In this document: positions 44,122-54,528 of the stretch, in pieces
Numbering within the stretch: position 1 is the first letter of the stretch
Layout of the letters: each line of letters starts with the position of its first letter
Assembly: GCF_000526915.1 (NCBI RefSeq)
Contig: NZ_JAGZ01000010.1
Coordinates: 1-64,000 of the forward strand
Direction of reading: 5' to 3'
DNA length: 64,000 nt
Source of the DNA: Mycobacterium genavense ATCC 51234
GTDB lineage: Bacteria > Actinomycetota > Actinomycetes > Mycobacteriales > Mycobacteriaceae
The notes under the pieces: model-generated
The model's database searches: none
Told to the model about the DNA's origin: nothing
The model's input: only the letters and a program-made list of their open reading frames with translations
Made by a program: the position numbers and the translations under genes

Positions 44122-46011
44122 ATGCGTAACGCGCTGGCCAGCCTCGGCCAGATGTTGGCCGCGGTGGTGGTGGCGATCGTCGTTTCGGTGATCTCGCTGA
44201 TCGCCATCGCCCGGGTCCAGTGGCCGGCCTTTCCGTCGTCGAACCAGCTGCACGCGCTGACCACCGTCGGCCAAACCGGTTGCCTGATCGGGCTGCTCGG
44301 CGTCGGCTGGCTGTGGCGCCGCGGCGGTCGATATCCCCGGCTGGTCGCCCAGCTGGGCGGGCTGGTGTTCTCCTCGGCGTTTTCCGTCGTCACGCTCGGC
44401 ATGCCGTTGGGAGCGACGAAGCTGTATCTGTTCGGCATCTCCGTCGACCAGCAGTTCCGCACCGAGTATCTGACGCGGCTGGCCGACAGCCCGGCATTGC
44501 ACGACATGACCTACCTCGGGCTGCCGTCGTTCTACCCGCCGGGCTGGTTTTGGATCGGCGGGCGCACCGCGGCGCTGACCGGGACGCCCGCGTGGGAGTT
44601 GTTCAAGCCGTGGGCGATCACCTCGATCACGGTCGCCGTCGCCGTCGCGCTGGTGCTGTGGTGGCGGATGATTCGCTTCGAGTACGCGCTGATCGTCACG
44701 ACCGCGACCGCGGCGGTGACGCTGGCCTACAGCTCGCCGGAGCCCTACGCGGCGATGATCACCGTGCTGCTACCCCCGGTGCTGGTGCTGACCTGGTCGG
44801 GCCTGCGCGCCGCGGGGTCCGGCGGCTGGGCCGCGGTCGTCGGGGCCGGGCTGTTCCTGGGATTCACCGCCACCTGGTACTCGCTGATGTTCGGCTACAC
44901 CGCCTTCACGATCGCGCTTATGGCGCTGGCCTTGGTCGTCGCACGCTGGCGGGCGGCCGGCCGCAAAGCCGCGCTCGATCCGTTGCGCCGCGTGGCCGTC
45001 ATCGCCGTCATCGCCGCCGCCATCGCCGCCACGACCTGGCTGCCGTTCCTGGTGCGCGCGGCCTCCAATCCAGTCAGCAACAGCGGCAGCGCCTTCCACT
45101 ACCTGCCGGCCGACGGCGCCGAGCTGACCTTCCCGATGCTGCAGTTCTCGCTGCTGGGGGCGATCTGCATGCTGGGCACGCTGTGGCTGGTGGTGCGCAC
45201 CCGTTCGTCGGTGCGTGCCGGCGCCCTGACGATCGGCGTGCTGGCCATCTACCTGTGGTCGCTGCTGTCGATGCTGACCACGCTGGCCCGCACCACGCTG
45301 CTGTCGTTCCGGCTGCAGCCGACGTTGAGCATGCTGCTGGTGGCCGCCGGGGTGTTCGGCTTCATCGAGGCCACCCTCGCCCTGCGACACCGAAGCCGGG
45401 CCGCGTTGCCGGTGGCCGGTGCGATCGGGCTGGCCGCCGCCATCGCGTTCAGCCAGGACATTCCCGACGTGCTACGGCCCGACCTCACCATCGCCTACAC
45501 CGACACCGACGGCCACGGCCAGCGCGGTGACCGTCGGCCACCGGGCTCGGAGAAGTTCTATCCCGCCATCGACGCCGCCATCACCGCGGTCACCGGCAAG
45601 CCGCGGGACCAAACCGTGGTGCTGACCGCCGATTACAGTTTCCTGTCCTACTACCCCTACTGGGGCTTCCAGGGATTGACGTCGCACTACGCCAACCCGC
45701 TGGCACAGTTCGACCTGCGCGCCAAGCAGATCAAGAAGTGGTCCAACCTCAAGAGCCCCGACGAGTTTATCCGCGCGCTGGACACCTCGCCGTGGCCCCC
45801 ACCCACGGTGTTCCTGATGCGCCGCGGCGCCAACAACAACTACGCGCTGCGCCTGGCCGAGGACGTGTACCCCAACCAGCCCAACGTTCGTCGCTACACC
45901 GTCGAACTGCGGGCCGCGCTGTTCGACGACCCGCGCTTCGCGGTGCAAAGCGCCGGTCCGTTTGTGCTGGCCATCCGCCGGCCGGCGGCCCAACCGGAGG
46001 GGAGCCGCTGA
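44122..46011 (+). CDS. aftA: Arabinofuranosyltransferase AftA
   Basis: 629 aa GT-C membrane enzyme that puts the first arabinose on galactan. About 11-13 helices in the N-terminal 430 residues and a soluble outer domain afterwards (TDTDGHGQRGDRRPPGSEKF onward). ATG 44122. TGA overlaps the embC ATG (TGATG). Confidence 0.93.
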   Translation: MRNALASLGQMLAAVVVAIVVSVISLIAIARVQWPAFPSSNQLHALTTVGQTGCLIGLLGVGWLWRRGGRYPRLVAQLGGLVFSSAFSVVTLGMPLGATKLYLFGISVDQQFRTEYLTRLADSPALHDMTYLGLPSFYPPGWFWIGGRTAALTGTPAWELFKPWAITSITVAVAVALVLWWRMIRFEYALIVTTATAAVTLAYSSPEPYAAMITVLLPPVLVLTWSGLRAAGSGGWAAVVGAGLFLGFTATWYSLMFGYTAFTIALMALALVVARWRAAGRKAALDPLRRVAVIAVIAAAIAATTWLPFLVRAASNPVSNSGSAFHYLPADGAELTFPMLQFSLLGAICMLGTLWLVVRTRSSVRAGALTIGVLAIYLWSLLSMLTTLARTTLLSFRLQPTLSMLLVAAGVFGFIEATLALRHRSRAALPVAGAIGLAAAIAFSQDIPDVLRPDLTIAYTDTDGHGQRGDRRPPGSEKFYPAIDAAITAVTGKPRDQTVVLTADYSFLSYYPYWGFQGLTSHYANPLAQFDLRAKQIKKWSNLKSPDEFIRALDTSPWPPPTVFLMRRGANNNYALRLAEDVYPNQPNVRRYTVELRAALFDDPRFAVQSAGPFVLAIRRPAAQPEGSR

Positions 46012-49000
46012 TGGCGACCGACACCGCGCGCGACTTGGCCGAAGAACTACCATCTAGGTCCGTGAAGGGTGCGGGAGCTAAGCACCGGACCGCTCGAATC
46101 GTCGCCGTCGTCGCCGGTCTGCTCGGGGCCCTGCTGGCGATCGCCACACCGTTGCTGCCGGTCAACCAGACCACCGCCCAACTCAACTGGCCGCAGAACG
46201 GCACCTTCAAAAGCGTCGAGGCGCCGCTGATCGGCTATGTGGCCACCGAGCTGAACATTTCCGTGCCGTGCGCGGCCGCCGCCGGACTGGCCGGACCGCA
46301 CAACGCCGGCAAGACCGTGCTGCTGTCGACGGTGCCCAAGCAGGCCCCCAAAGCCGTCGACCGCGGGCTGCTGATCCAGCGCGCCAACGACGAGTTGGTA
46401 TTGGTGGTGCGCAACGTCCCGGTGGTCACCGCGCCGCTGAGTCAGGTCCTCGGCCCCACCTGCCAGCGCTTGACGTTCACCGCGCACGCCGACCGGGTCA
46501 CCGCCGAATTCGTGGGGCTGATGCAGGGCCCCAACGCCGAGCATCCCGGATCGCCGTTGCGCGGTGAGAAGAGCGGCTACGACTTCCGGCCGCAGATCGT
46601 CGGCGTCTTCACCGACCTGTCCGGACCGGCGCCGCCCGGTCTGAGCTTCTCGGCGACCGTCGACACCCGCTACAGCAGCAGCCCCACGCCGCTGAAGATG
46701 GCCGCGATGATCCTCGGCGTCGCGCTGACGGCCGTCGCGCTGATCGCGCTGCACATCCTCGACACCACCGACGGCACCCGGCATCGCCGCTTCCTGCCGC
46801 CGCGATGGTGGTCGATCGGCGGGCTGGACACGCTCGTCATCGCCGTGCTGGTGTGGTGGCACTTCGTCGGGGCCAACACCTCCGACGACGGCTACATCCT
46901 GACCATGGCCCGGGTGTCCGAGCACGCCGGCTACATGGCCAACTACTACCGCTGGCTGGGCACCCCCGAGGCGCCGTTCGGTTGGTACTACGACCTGCTG
47001 GCGATCTGGGCGCACGTCAGTACCAGCAGCATCTGGATGAGGCTGCCCACCCTGGCGATGGCATTGACCTGTTGGTGGGCGATCAGTCGCGAAGTCATCC
47101 CCCGCCTGGGCCATGCCGTCAAGACCAACCGTGCGGCGGCGTGGACGGCCGCCGGGCTGTTCCTGGCGACCTGGTTGCCGCTGGACAACGGGCTGCGCCC
47201 CGAACCCATCATCGCCCTGGGCATCCTGCTCACCTGGTGCTCGGTGGAGCGGGCGGTGGCCACCAATCGGCTGTTGCCGGTGGCGATCGCGTGCATCATC
47301 GGCGCGCTGACCCTGTTCTCCGGGCCGACCGGTATCGCCTCGATCGGCGCCCTGCTGGTCGCAATCGGGCCGCTGCGCACCATCATTCACCGCCGGTCCA
47401 GGCGGTTCGGGGTGCTGCCACTGCTGGCGCCCATCCTGGCCGCGGCTACCGTCACGGTGATCCTGATCTTCCGCGACCAAACGCTGGCCGGTGAATTGCA
47501 GGCCACCGCACTCAAGCGGGCGCTCGGGCCCAGCCTGAGCTGGTTCGACGAACACATCCGCTACGAGCGACTGTTCATGGCCAGCCCCGACGGATCCGTG
47601 GCCCGCCGCTTCGCGGTGCTGGCGGTGCTGCTCGCTCTCGGCATCACCGTGGCAATGTCGTTGCGCAAGGGCAGAATTCCGGGCACCGCGGCCGGACCGA
47701 GCCGTCGCATCGTCGGCATCACGATCATCTCGTTCTTGGCGATGATGTTCACCCCAACCAAATGGACACACCACTTCGGGGTGTTCGCCGGGCTGGCGGG
47801 CTCGCTGGGCGCGTTGGCCGCCGTCGCGGTGACGAGTGTGGCGGTGCGCTCCCGCCGCAACCGCACCGTGTTCTCCGCGACGGTGTTGTTTCTGGTGGCA
47901 ATGTCGTTCGCCAGCGTCAATGGTTGGTGGTACGTCTCCAATTTCGGTGTGCCGTGGTCGAATGCGTTCCCGGCTTGGCACTACGCGTTCGCCACCGTGC
48001 TGCTCGGACTGACGCTGGCGGTGCTGCTGTTGTCGGCATGGTTCCATTTCGTAGCCCCGGAGAACGGGCCCCCCAAGACCCGCAACGGGACGCGGATGTC
48101 CGCAATCATCCAGTCGCCGTTGGCAATTGCGGCGTGGGCGTTGGTGATGTTCGAGGTCCTCTCGCTGACGCTGGCGATGACGGGGCAGTACCCGGCCTGG
48201 TCGGTGGGCCGCTCCAACCTGGAGGCGCTGACCGGTAAGTCCTGCGGCCTGGCCGAGGACGTCATGGTGGAGCAGGATCCTAACGCCGGCATGCTATCGC
48301 CGATGTCCGCGCCGGTGGGCGACGCGCTGGGCGCCGGACTCTCAGAAGCCTTCACGCCCAACGGTATTCCCTCCGATGTCTCGGCCGACCCGGTGATGGA
48401 GCGTCCGGGCGACCGCAGCTTCGTCAACGAAGACGGCAAGACCACCACCAGCGAGGCCGGCACCGAGGGCGGCACCAGCGCCGCGCCCGGCATCAACGGT
48501 TCGCGCGCCCAGCTGCCCTACAACCTCGATCCGGCGCACACCCCGGTGCTGGGCAGTTGGCGGGCCGGCATCCAGGTGCCCGCCATGCTGCGCTCGGGCT
48601 GGTACCGGTTGCCGCCGCGGGACAAGGCGGGCCCGCTGTTGGTCGTCTCGGCGGCCGGTAGGTTCGACCCGCGCGAGGTGCAGGTGCAGTGGGCCACCGA
48701 TGCGCAGGCGGCCGGCGGACACCCGGGCGGGTCGTTCCAGTTCTTCGATGTCGGCGCCTCCCCGGCATGGCGCAATCTGCGGATGCCGATGTCCTGGATT
48801 CCGGAGAGCGCGACCCAGGTCCGTCTGGTGGCCAACGACGAGGACCTAGCGCCGCAGCACTGGATCGCGGTCACCCCGCCGCGCATTCCCCAACTGCGGA
48901 CGCTGCAGCAGGTGGTGGGCTCGGCGGATCCGGTGTTCCTGGATTGGCTGGTGGGTCTAGCATTCCCGTGCCAGCGACCGTTCGGCCATCAGAACGGCGT

Positions 49001-49277
49001 CGACGAAACCCCCAAGTGGCGCATCCTGCCGGATCGGTTCGGCGCCGAGGCCAACTCGCCGGTGATGGACAACAACGGCGGCGGCCCATTGGGTGTCACC
49101 GAGTTGCTGGTGAAGGCCACCACGATGGCCACCTACCTCAAGGACGACTGGTCGCGCGATTGGGGCTCGCTGCAACGGCTTACGCCGTACTACGCCAACG
49201 CCCAGCCCGCCCGGCTGCAGCTGGGCACCGCGACGCGCGGCGGCCTGTGGGACCCGGCCCCGCTGCGCCGGGGCTAA
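46011..49277 (+). CDS. embC: Arabinosyltransferase EmbC
   Basis: 1088 aa GT-C enzyme for the arabinan of lipoarabinomannan. GT-C acidic motif NTSDDGYILTMARV in the first outer loop, about 15 helices, Pro-motif region and the C-terminal carbohydrate-binding domain (from about residue 740). ATG 46011. No disruption over 3.3 kb. The block ends here: the next gene is on the other strand. Confidence 0.95.
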   Translation: MATDTARDLAEELPSRSVKGAGAKHRTARIVAVVAGLLGALLAIATPLLPVNQTTAQLNWPQNGTFKSVEAPLIGYVATELNISVPCAAAAGLAGPHNAGKTVLLSTVPKQAPKAVDRGLLIQRANDELVLVVRNVPVVTAPLSQVLGPTCQRLTFTAHADRVTAEFVGLMQGPNAEHPGSPLRGEKSGYDFRPQIVGVFTDLSGPAPPGLSFSATVDTRYSSSPTPLKMAAMILGVALTAVALIALHILDTTDGTRHRRFLPPRWWSIGGLDTLVIAVLVWWHFVGANTSDDGYILTMARVSEHAGYMANYYRWLGTPEAPFGWYYDLLAIWAHVSTSSIWMRLPTLAMALTCWWAISREVIPRLGHAVKTNRAAAWTAAGLFLATWLPLDNGLRPEPIIALGILLTWCSVERAVATNRLLPVAIACIIGALTLFSGPTGIASIGALLVAIGPLRTIIHRRSRRFGVLPLLAPILAAATVTVILIFRDQTLAGELQATALKRALGPSLSWFDEHIRYERLFMASPDGSVARRFAVLAVLLALGITVAMSLRKGRIPGTAAGPSRRIVGITIISFLAMMFTPTKWTHHFGVFAGLAGSLGALAAVAVTSVAVRSRRNRTVFSATVLFLVAMSFASVNGWWYVSNFGVPWSNAFPAWHYAFATVLLGLTLAVLLLSAWFHFVAPENGPPKTRNGTRMSAIIQSPLAIAAWALVMFEVLSLTLAMTGQYPAWSVGRSNLEALTGKSCGLAEDVMVEQDPNAGMLSPMSAPVGDALGAGLSEAFTPNGIPSDVSADPVMERPGDRSFVNEDGKTTTSEAGTEGGTSAAPGINGSRAQLPYNLDPAHTPVLGSWRAGIQVPAMLRSGWYRLPPRDKAGPLLVVSAAGRFDPREVQVQWATDAQAAGGHPGGSFQFFDVGASPAWRNLRMPMSWIPESATQVRLVANDEDLAPQHWIAVTPPRIPQLRTLQQVVGSADPVFLDWLVGLAFPCQRPFGHQNGVDETPKWRILPDRFGAEANSPVMDNNGGGPLGVTELLVKATTMATYLKDDWSRDWGSLQRLTPYYANAQPARLQLGTATRGGLWDPAPLRRG

Positions 49278-49628
49278 CTACAACCCCGGCAGGCAGTTGA
49301 TGAACGGGATACACGGCGGCGACGGCACGTATGGTGGCGGAAAGCCTTCGATGATGGTCGAGTTGGTCGCCGGGCTGTTCTTGTCGAAATACCAAGGGTG
49401 GCAAGTGTTCCGGTCCTAGTCCGGCATGTTTTTCATGACCGGCGAGTCCGGGCACCACTGGTAGGTGCAGCTGTTGGTGGGGCTCGGCCCCCGGGTCGGG
49501 TCCTGGCACACCATCGGCGCGGGCTGAGCCTGGCCGATTCCCGCGGCCAGGCTCAATCCGACGACCGCCAGGCCGCCCGACACCACCGCACCGGCAAACG
49601 CTCGTTTCATGCTGCGCGAAGTGTTCAT
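49278..49628 (-). pseudogene. Small secreted protein with internal amber stop
   Basis: ATG 49628 gives MNTSRSMKRAFAGAVVSGG with a Sec signal (cut after GQAQA-like AGIGQAQ) and CysPro-rich mature region (CQDPTRGPSPTNSCTYQWC). TAG at 49416-49418 follows MPD; read through as Trp the frame continues DRNTCHPWYFDKNSPATN and ends CIPFINCLPGL at 49278. The repaired protein has a six-Cys pattern. TGG to TAG explains the lesion. Confidence 0.8.
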
Positions 49629-49685
49629 GCCGCCAGTGCAACCGGTCAAGGGTGCTACCGATCCCAAAGCCGCCAAGCGCTATTA

Positions 49686-49701
49686 GTAAGCGTACACTTA
49701 C
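49686..49701. promoter_or_regulatory. Candidate ArsR operator
   Basis: Imperfect palindrome GTAAG-CGTACA-CTTAC centred about 14 bp before the start of the ArsR gene, a usual site for autoregulation in this family. Confidence 0.5.
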
Positions 49702-49706
49702 GGTTC

Positions 49707-50033
49707 GTGACCACTTACCAAGCCACCGGTGACGCGTGGGTCGCCCTGGCGGATCGCATGCGTCGGGCGATCGTGGAGCGCCTGGCGCATGGCCCGGCAG
49801 CCGTCGGCGAATTGGCCCGGGAGCTGCCGGTCAGCCGTCCGGCCGTGTCACAACACCTCAAGGTGCTCAAATGCGCCGGCTTGGTGCGTGACCACGCGGC
49901 GGGGACCCGTCGCGTCTACCAGCTTGACCCGACCGGCCTCGAGGCCATGCGCGCCGACCTGGACCGGTTCTGGACCCAAGCCCTGGCCAACTACGCGGCC
50001 AAGTTCACCGAGATCGAAGGAGAGGCGTCATGA
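49707..50033 (+). CDS. ArsR-family transcriptional regulator
   Basis: 108 aa winged helix (MRRAIVERLAHGPAAVGELA, SRPAVSQHLKVLKCAGLV). No Cys pair for metal sensing; this is the subtype that sits with AHSA1/SRPBCC genes. GTG 49707 follows the palindrome. First gene of a three-gene unit with four-base overlaps. Confidence 0.88.
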   Translation: MTTYQATGDAWVALADRMRRAIVERLAHGPAAVGELARELPVSRPAVSQHLKVLKCAGLVRDHAAGTRRVYQLDPTGLEAMRADLDRFWTQALANYAAKFTEIEGEAS

Positions 50034-50515
50034 CCCAGCCGCGCAGCCCCGAAGTTCAGCACCAGGTGATCGTCAATGCCCCGATCGAACGTGCCTTCGC
50101 CGTCTTCACCGAACAGTTCGGCGACTTCAAACCGCGCGAGCACAACCTGTTGGCGGTCCCGATCGCCGAGACGGTGTTCGAAACCCATGCCGGCGGCCAC
50201 ATTTACGACCGCGGCGTCGACGGCAGCGTGTGCCGGTGGGCGCGGGTGCTCGCCTACGAGCCTCCGCACCGGCTGCTGTTCAGCTGGGACATCAGTCCGT
50301 CCTGGCAACCGGAATCCGACCCGTCGCGAACCAGCGAGGTCGAGGTGCGCTTCACCGCGGAGTCCGAAACCCGCACGCGCGTCGACCTGGACCACCGCCA
50401 CCTGGACCGGCACGGCCCCGGCTGGCAGGCGGTTGCCGACGGCGTTGACGGCGAGGCCGGCTGGCCGTTGTACCTGCACCGCTACGTCACGCTGACCGCC
50501 AGAGTGCCGCGATGA
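50030..50515 (+). CDS. SRPBCC/AHSA1-domain protein
   Basis: 161 aa START-like fold (VIVNAPIERAFAVFTEQFGD, SWDISPSWQPESDPSRTSEV). Usually coupled to an ArsR regulator, as here (ATGA overlap). Binds a hydrophobic ligand by family; identity unknown. Confidence 0.88.
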   Translation: MTQPRSPEVQHQVIVNAPIERAFAVFTEQFGDFKPREHNLLAVPIAETVFETHAGGHIYDRGVDGSVCRWARVLAYEPPHRLLFSWDISPSWQPESDPSRTSEVEVRFTAESETRTRVDLDHRHLDRHGPGWQAVADGVDGEAGWPLYLHRYVTLTARVPR

Positions 50516-51132
50516 CCGCCGTCGGGTCGATGATGAGCATGGCCCACGACGAACGCGCCGACCTCGCGGATTTTCTGGCCACGCTGAGCCCGCAGGACTG
50601 GGAGACACAAAGCCTGTGCTCCAAGTGGACCGTCAAAGATGTTGTGGCGCACGTGATCAGCTATGAAGAGCTCGGGCTGCTGAAGCGTTTCGCGAAGGGC
50701 GCGGTGGTGCGGGCCAACCAGGTGGGCGTCGACGAGCTCGCCCCGCTGAGCGCCCCGCAACTGCTCACCTTGCTGCGTAACCACCTCTAACCTCAGGGAT
50801 TGACAGCCGGTTTCGGCGGCATGATCGCCCTGGTCGACGGCACGATCCATCACCAGGACATCCGCCGGTCGCTCGGCCGTCCGCGCAGTGTGCCGCCCGC
50901 TCGGCTCGAGCGGGTGCTCGCTCTGGTGCCGGGCAATCCGCGCCTGGGTGCCGGGCGCCGGATCAGGGGGCTGCAACTGCGGGCCACCGATGTCGACTGG
51001 GCGCACGGGCCCGGGCCGGAGGTCACCGGCCCGGGCGAGGCCCTGCTGATGGCGATGACCGGACGCCGCGCGGCGCTGGCCGACCTCAGCGGCCCGGGCC
51101 GCGCCATGCTGGCCGCGAGGATGCCCGAATAG
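50512..51132 (+). pseudogene. DinB/maleylpyruvate isomerase-like (TIGR03083) protein, ochre stop
   Basis: ATG 50512. First part SPQDWETQSLCSKWTVKDVV and VVAHVISYEELGLL with metal His; TAA at 50788-50790 after LLRNHL. The same frame continues GLTAGFGGMIALVDGTIHHQ and DIRRSLGRPR to the end of a normal 206-residue protein at 51132. CAA to TAA fits. Third gene of the ArsR unit. Confidence 0.82.
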
Positions 51133-51207
51133 CCGTTGGTGGCGATCCGGGTGGTTGCGGCCCCGCATCCTCAACCCACCAAGCGGCTTCGCTTACCATC
51201 GAACCCC

Positions 51208-54200
51208 GTGCCCCACGACGAGCGATCCCAGCGGATCCCGCGCCTGGTCGCCGTCGTCGCCGGACTTGCCGGCCTACTGCTGTGCCTCGTCGTCCCGTTA
51301 CTCCCGGTCAGGCAGACCACGGCAACCATCGCGTGGCCGCAGGGCGCCGCCGACGGGCACGTCACCCAGCTCACCGCGCCGCTGGTATCCGGTGCGCCGC
51401 GCACCCTCGACATCTCCATCCCGTGCCCGGCGATGGCCACCCTGCCGCCCAGCGGCGGACTGGTGCTCTCGACGCTGCCGACCGGCAGCGTCGACCCGGG
51501 GAAGAACGGCCTGTTCGTCCGGGCCGACAAGGACGTGGTCGTCGTCGCCTTCCGGGACACGGTGGCCGCGGTGGCCAAGCGCTCGGCGATCGCCGCGGGC
51601 GACTGCAGCGTGCTGCACGTCTGGGCCGACGCCGGCGCGGCGGGGGCGGACTTCGTCGGCATCCCGGGTGCCTCCGGAATCCTGCCCGCTGAGAAGAAAC
51701 CTCAGGTCGGCGGCGTCTTCACCGATCTGAAGGTGGCCGCCCAACCGGGGCTGTTCGCCCGGATCGACATCGACACCCGGTTCATCACGACGCCGACCGC
51801 GCTGAAGACGCTGGTGATGGTGACCGGGGCGCTGGCGGTGCTGGTCGCCATCGTCGCGCTGGCCATCCTCGACCGCCATGGCCGCGGCGGCACCCTGGCC
51901 AACTGGCGCTCCCCGGTCGGCTGGCTGTCCCGGTACCGCCCGCACCCGCCCCGCCCCGGATGGCGCTGGGCCACCTGGCTGTCCGACGCGGGCGTGGTCG
52001 CGACGTTGCTGTTGTGGCATGTCATCGGCGCCACCTCGTCCGACGACGGCTACAACCTGACCATCGCCCGGGTGGCGCCGAAGGCCGGCTACGTGGCCAA
52101 CTACTACCGCTACTTCGGGACCACCGAGGCGCCGTTCGACTGGTACCTGTCGCTGCTGTCCAAACTGACGTCGGTCAGCACCGCGGGGGTGTGGATGCGG
52201 CTACCGGCCACGCTGGCCGGGATCGCCTGCTGGCTGGTGATCAGCCATTGGGCGCTGCGCCGGCTGGGCCCCGCCAAGGGCGGACTAGGATCCAATACGG
52301 TGGCGGTGCTCACCGGGGCCGTGGTGTTCCTGGCCGCGTGGTTGCCGTTCAACAACGGCCTGCGCCCGGAGCCGCTGATCACCCTCGGCGTGATCGTCAC
52401 CTGGATGTTGGTGGAGCGTGCGATAGCGCTACGGCGGCTGGCTCCCGCCGCGGTGGCGATCGTGGTCGCGATGCTCACCGTAACGCTGGCGCCGCAGGGG
52501 CTGATCGCCGTCGCCGCGCTGCTGACCGGGGCGCGGGCCATCGCGACGATCATCCGGCGCCGCCGCGCCACCGACGGGTTACTGGCGCCGCTGGCCGTGC
52601 TGGCGGCGGCGCTGTCGCTGATCGTGGTGGTGGTGTTCCGCAGCCAGACGCTGGCCACGGTCGCCGAGTCGGCCCGCATCAAATACAAGGTCGGCCCGAC
52701 GATCGCGTGGTACCAGGACTGGCTGCGCTACTACTTTCTGACGGTCGAGTCCAACCCGGACGGGTCGATGGCGCGGCGCTTCGCGGTGCTGGTGCTGTTC
52801 CTCTGCCTGTTCGGCATGCTGGTCGTGCTGCTGCGCCGCGGCCGCGTGCCGGGATTGGCCAGCGGCCCGGCCTGGCGGCTGATCGGCACCACCGCACTGG
52901 GCTTGCTGCTGCTGACCTTCACGCCGACGAAATGGGCCGTGCAGTTCGGGGCGTTCGCCAGCCTGGGCGGGACGCTCGGCGCGGTCACCGCGTTCGCCTT
53001 CGCGCGCATCGGCCTGCACAGTCGCCGCAACCTGACGCTGTACGTGACGGCGCTGCTGTTCCTGCTGGCTTGGGCGACCTCGGGCATCAACGGCTGGTTC
53101 TACGTCGGCAACTACGGGGTGCCCTGGTTCGACATCCAGCCGGTCGTCGCCAGCCAGCCGGTGACGTCGATGTTCTTGGCACTGTCGATCGCGACCGGGC
53201 TGCTGGCCGCCTGGCTGCACTTCCGGATGGACTACGCCGGGCACACCGAGATCAAGGAGAGCCGGCGTAACCGCGTGCTGGCCGCCACGCCCCTGTTGGT
53301 CGTCGCGACGATCATGGTGCTGGGCGAAGTCGGCTCGCTGGCCAAGGGTGCGGTGTTCCGCTACCCCCTCTACACCACCGCCAAGGCCAATCTGGCCGCC
53401 CTGGATTCCGGGCTGTCGAACACCAGCTGCGCGATGGCCGACGACGTGCTGACCGAGCCCGACCCCAATCTTGGTCTGCTGCAACCGGTTAGCGGCCAGA
53501 CGTTCGGACCCGACGGCCCACTCGGCGGTACCAATCCCGTCGGTTTCAAACCCGGCGGGGTGGGTGACGACCTGAGGTCCTATCCCGTGGTGACCAAACC
53601 TGGTGTGGTGAACTCCGACGCGTCACCGAACAAGCCCAACGCCGCGATGACCGACTCCGCGGGCACCGCCGGCGGAAGAGGCCCGGTCGGGGTCAACAGG
53701 TCGAACGTGGCGCTGCCGTTCGGCCTCGACCCGGCCCGCACCCCGGTGATGGGCAGCTACGGCGAGAATTCGCTGTCGGCCACCGCCACGTCTGCCTGGT
53801 ACCAGTTGCCGCCTGATTGGAAAGAGCGCACCCCGGAGCGCCCGCTGGTGGTGGTCTCGGCCGCGGGCGCCATCTGGTCGTACAAAGAGGACGGCACCTT
53901 CACCTACGGGCAGTCGCTGAAATTGCAGTGGGGTGTCACCCGCCCCGACGGGACCACCCAGCCGCTGGCCGAGGTGCAGCCGATCGACATCGGGCCCGAG
54001 CCGGCGTGGCGCAATCTGCGCTTCCCGCTGACCTGGGCGCCACCCGAGGCCAACGTGGCGCGCATCGTCGCCTACGACCCGAACCTGAGCGAGGATCAGT
54101 GGTTCGCGTTCACGCCGCCGCGGGTTCCGGTGCTGCAGACCCTGCAGCAGTTGATGGGATCGCAGACGCCAGTGCTGATGGACATCGCGACCGCCGCGAA

Positions 54201-54528
54201 CTTCCCGTGCCAGCGACCGTTCGCCGAACACCTTGGTGTTGCCGAACTTCCGGGGTACCGCATTCTTCCCGACCACAAGCAGACGGCCGCGTCGTCGAAC
54301 GGGTGGCAGGCCGGCGAGGCCGGCGGCCCCTTCCTGTTCACCCAGACGCTGTTGCGGACCTCGACGATCTCGACCTACCTGCGCGGCGACTGGTATCGCG
54401 ACTGGGGATCGGTCGAGCAGTATTACCCACTGGTGCCGAGTGATCTCGCGCCGAACGCCGTCGTCGAACAGGGTGTGATGACCGTGAACGGCTGGAGCCG
54501 GCAAGGGCCGATTCGGGCACTACCGTGA
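51208..54528 (+). CDS. embA: Arabinosyltransferase EmbA
   Basis: 1106 aa GT-C enzyme acting with EmbB in arabinogalactan synthesis. Acidic motif ATSSDDGYNLTIARV, FNNGLRPEPLI Pro-motif region, C-terminal carbohydrate-binding domain. GTG 51208 gives PHDERSQRIPRLVAV as in orthologs; open frame extends to 51136. Overlaps embB by four bases. Confidence 0.95.
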   Translation: MPHDERSQRIPRLVAVVAGLAGLLLCLVVPLLPVRQTTATIAWPQGAADGHVTQLTAPLVSGAPRTLDISIPCPAMATLPPSGGLVLSTLPTGSVDPGKNGLFVRADKDVVVVAFRDTVAAVAKRSAIAAGDCSVLHVWADAGAAGADFVGIPGASGILPAEKKPQVGGVFTDLKVAAQPGLFARIDIDTRFITTPTALKTLVMVTGALAVLVAIVALAILDRHGRGGTLANWRSPVGWLSRYRPHPPRPGWRWATWLSDAGVVATLLLWHVIGATSSDDGYNLTIARVAPKAGYVANYYRYFGTTEAPFDWYLSLLSKLTSVSTAGVWMRLPATLAGIACWLVISHWALRRLGPAKGGLGSNTVAVLTGAVVFLAAWLPFNNGLRPEPLITLGVIVTWMLVERAIALRRLAPAAVAIVVAMLTVTLAPQGLIAVAALLTGARAIATIIRRRRATDGLLAPLAVLAAALSLIVVVVFRSQTLATVAESARIKYKVGPTIAWYQDWLRYYFLTVESNPDGSMARRFAVLVLFLCLFGMLVVLLRRGRVPGLASGPAWRLIGTTALGLLLLTFTPTKWAVQFGAFASLGGTLGAVTAFAFARIGLHSRRNLTLYVTALLFLLAWATSGINGWFYVGNYGVPWFDIQPVVASQPVTSMFLALSIATGLLAAWLHFRMDYAGHTEIKESRRNRVLAATPLLVVATIMVLGEVGSLAKGAVFRYPLYTTAKANLAALDSGLSNTSCAMADDVLTEPDPNLGLLQPVSGQTFGPDGPLGGTNPVGFKPGGVGDDLRSYPVVTKPGVVNSDASPNKPNAAMTDSAGTAGGRGPVGVNRSNVALPFGLDPARTPVMGSYGENSLSATATSAWYQLPPDWKERTPERPLVVVSAAGAIWSYKEDGTFTYGQSLKLQWGVTRPDGTTQPLAEVQPIDIGPEPAWRNLRFPLTWAPPEANVARIVAYDPNLSEDQWFAFTPPRVPVLQTLQQLMGSQTPVLMDIATAANFPCQRPFAEHLGVAELPGYRILPDHKQTAASSNGWQAGEAGGPFLFTQTLLRTSTISTYLRGDWYRDWGSVEQYYPLVPSDLAPNAVVEQGVMTVNGWSRQGPIRALP

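Noticed and set aside
46047..48047. 666-codon open frame antisense to embC
   Set aside because: Low-complexity Gln/Arg/His product opposite a clear embC gene; shadow frame.
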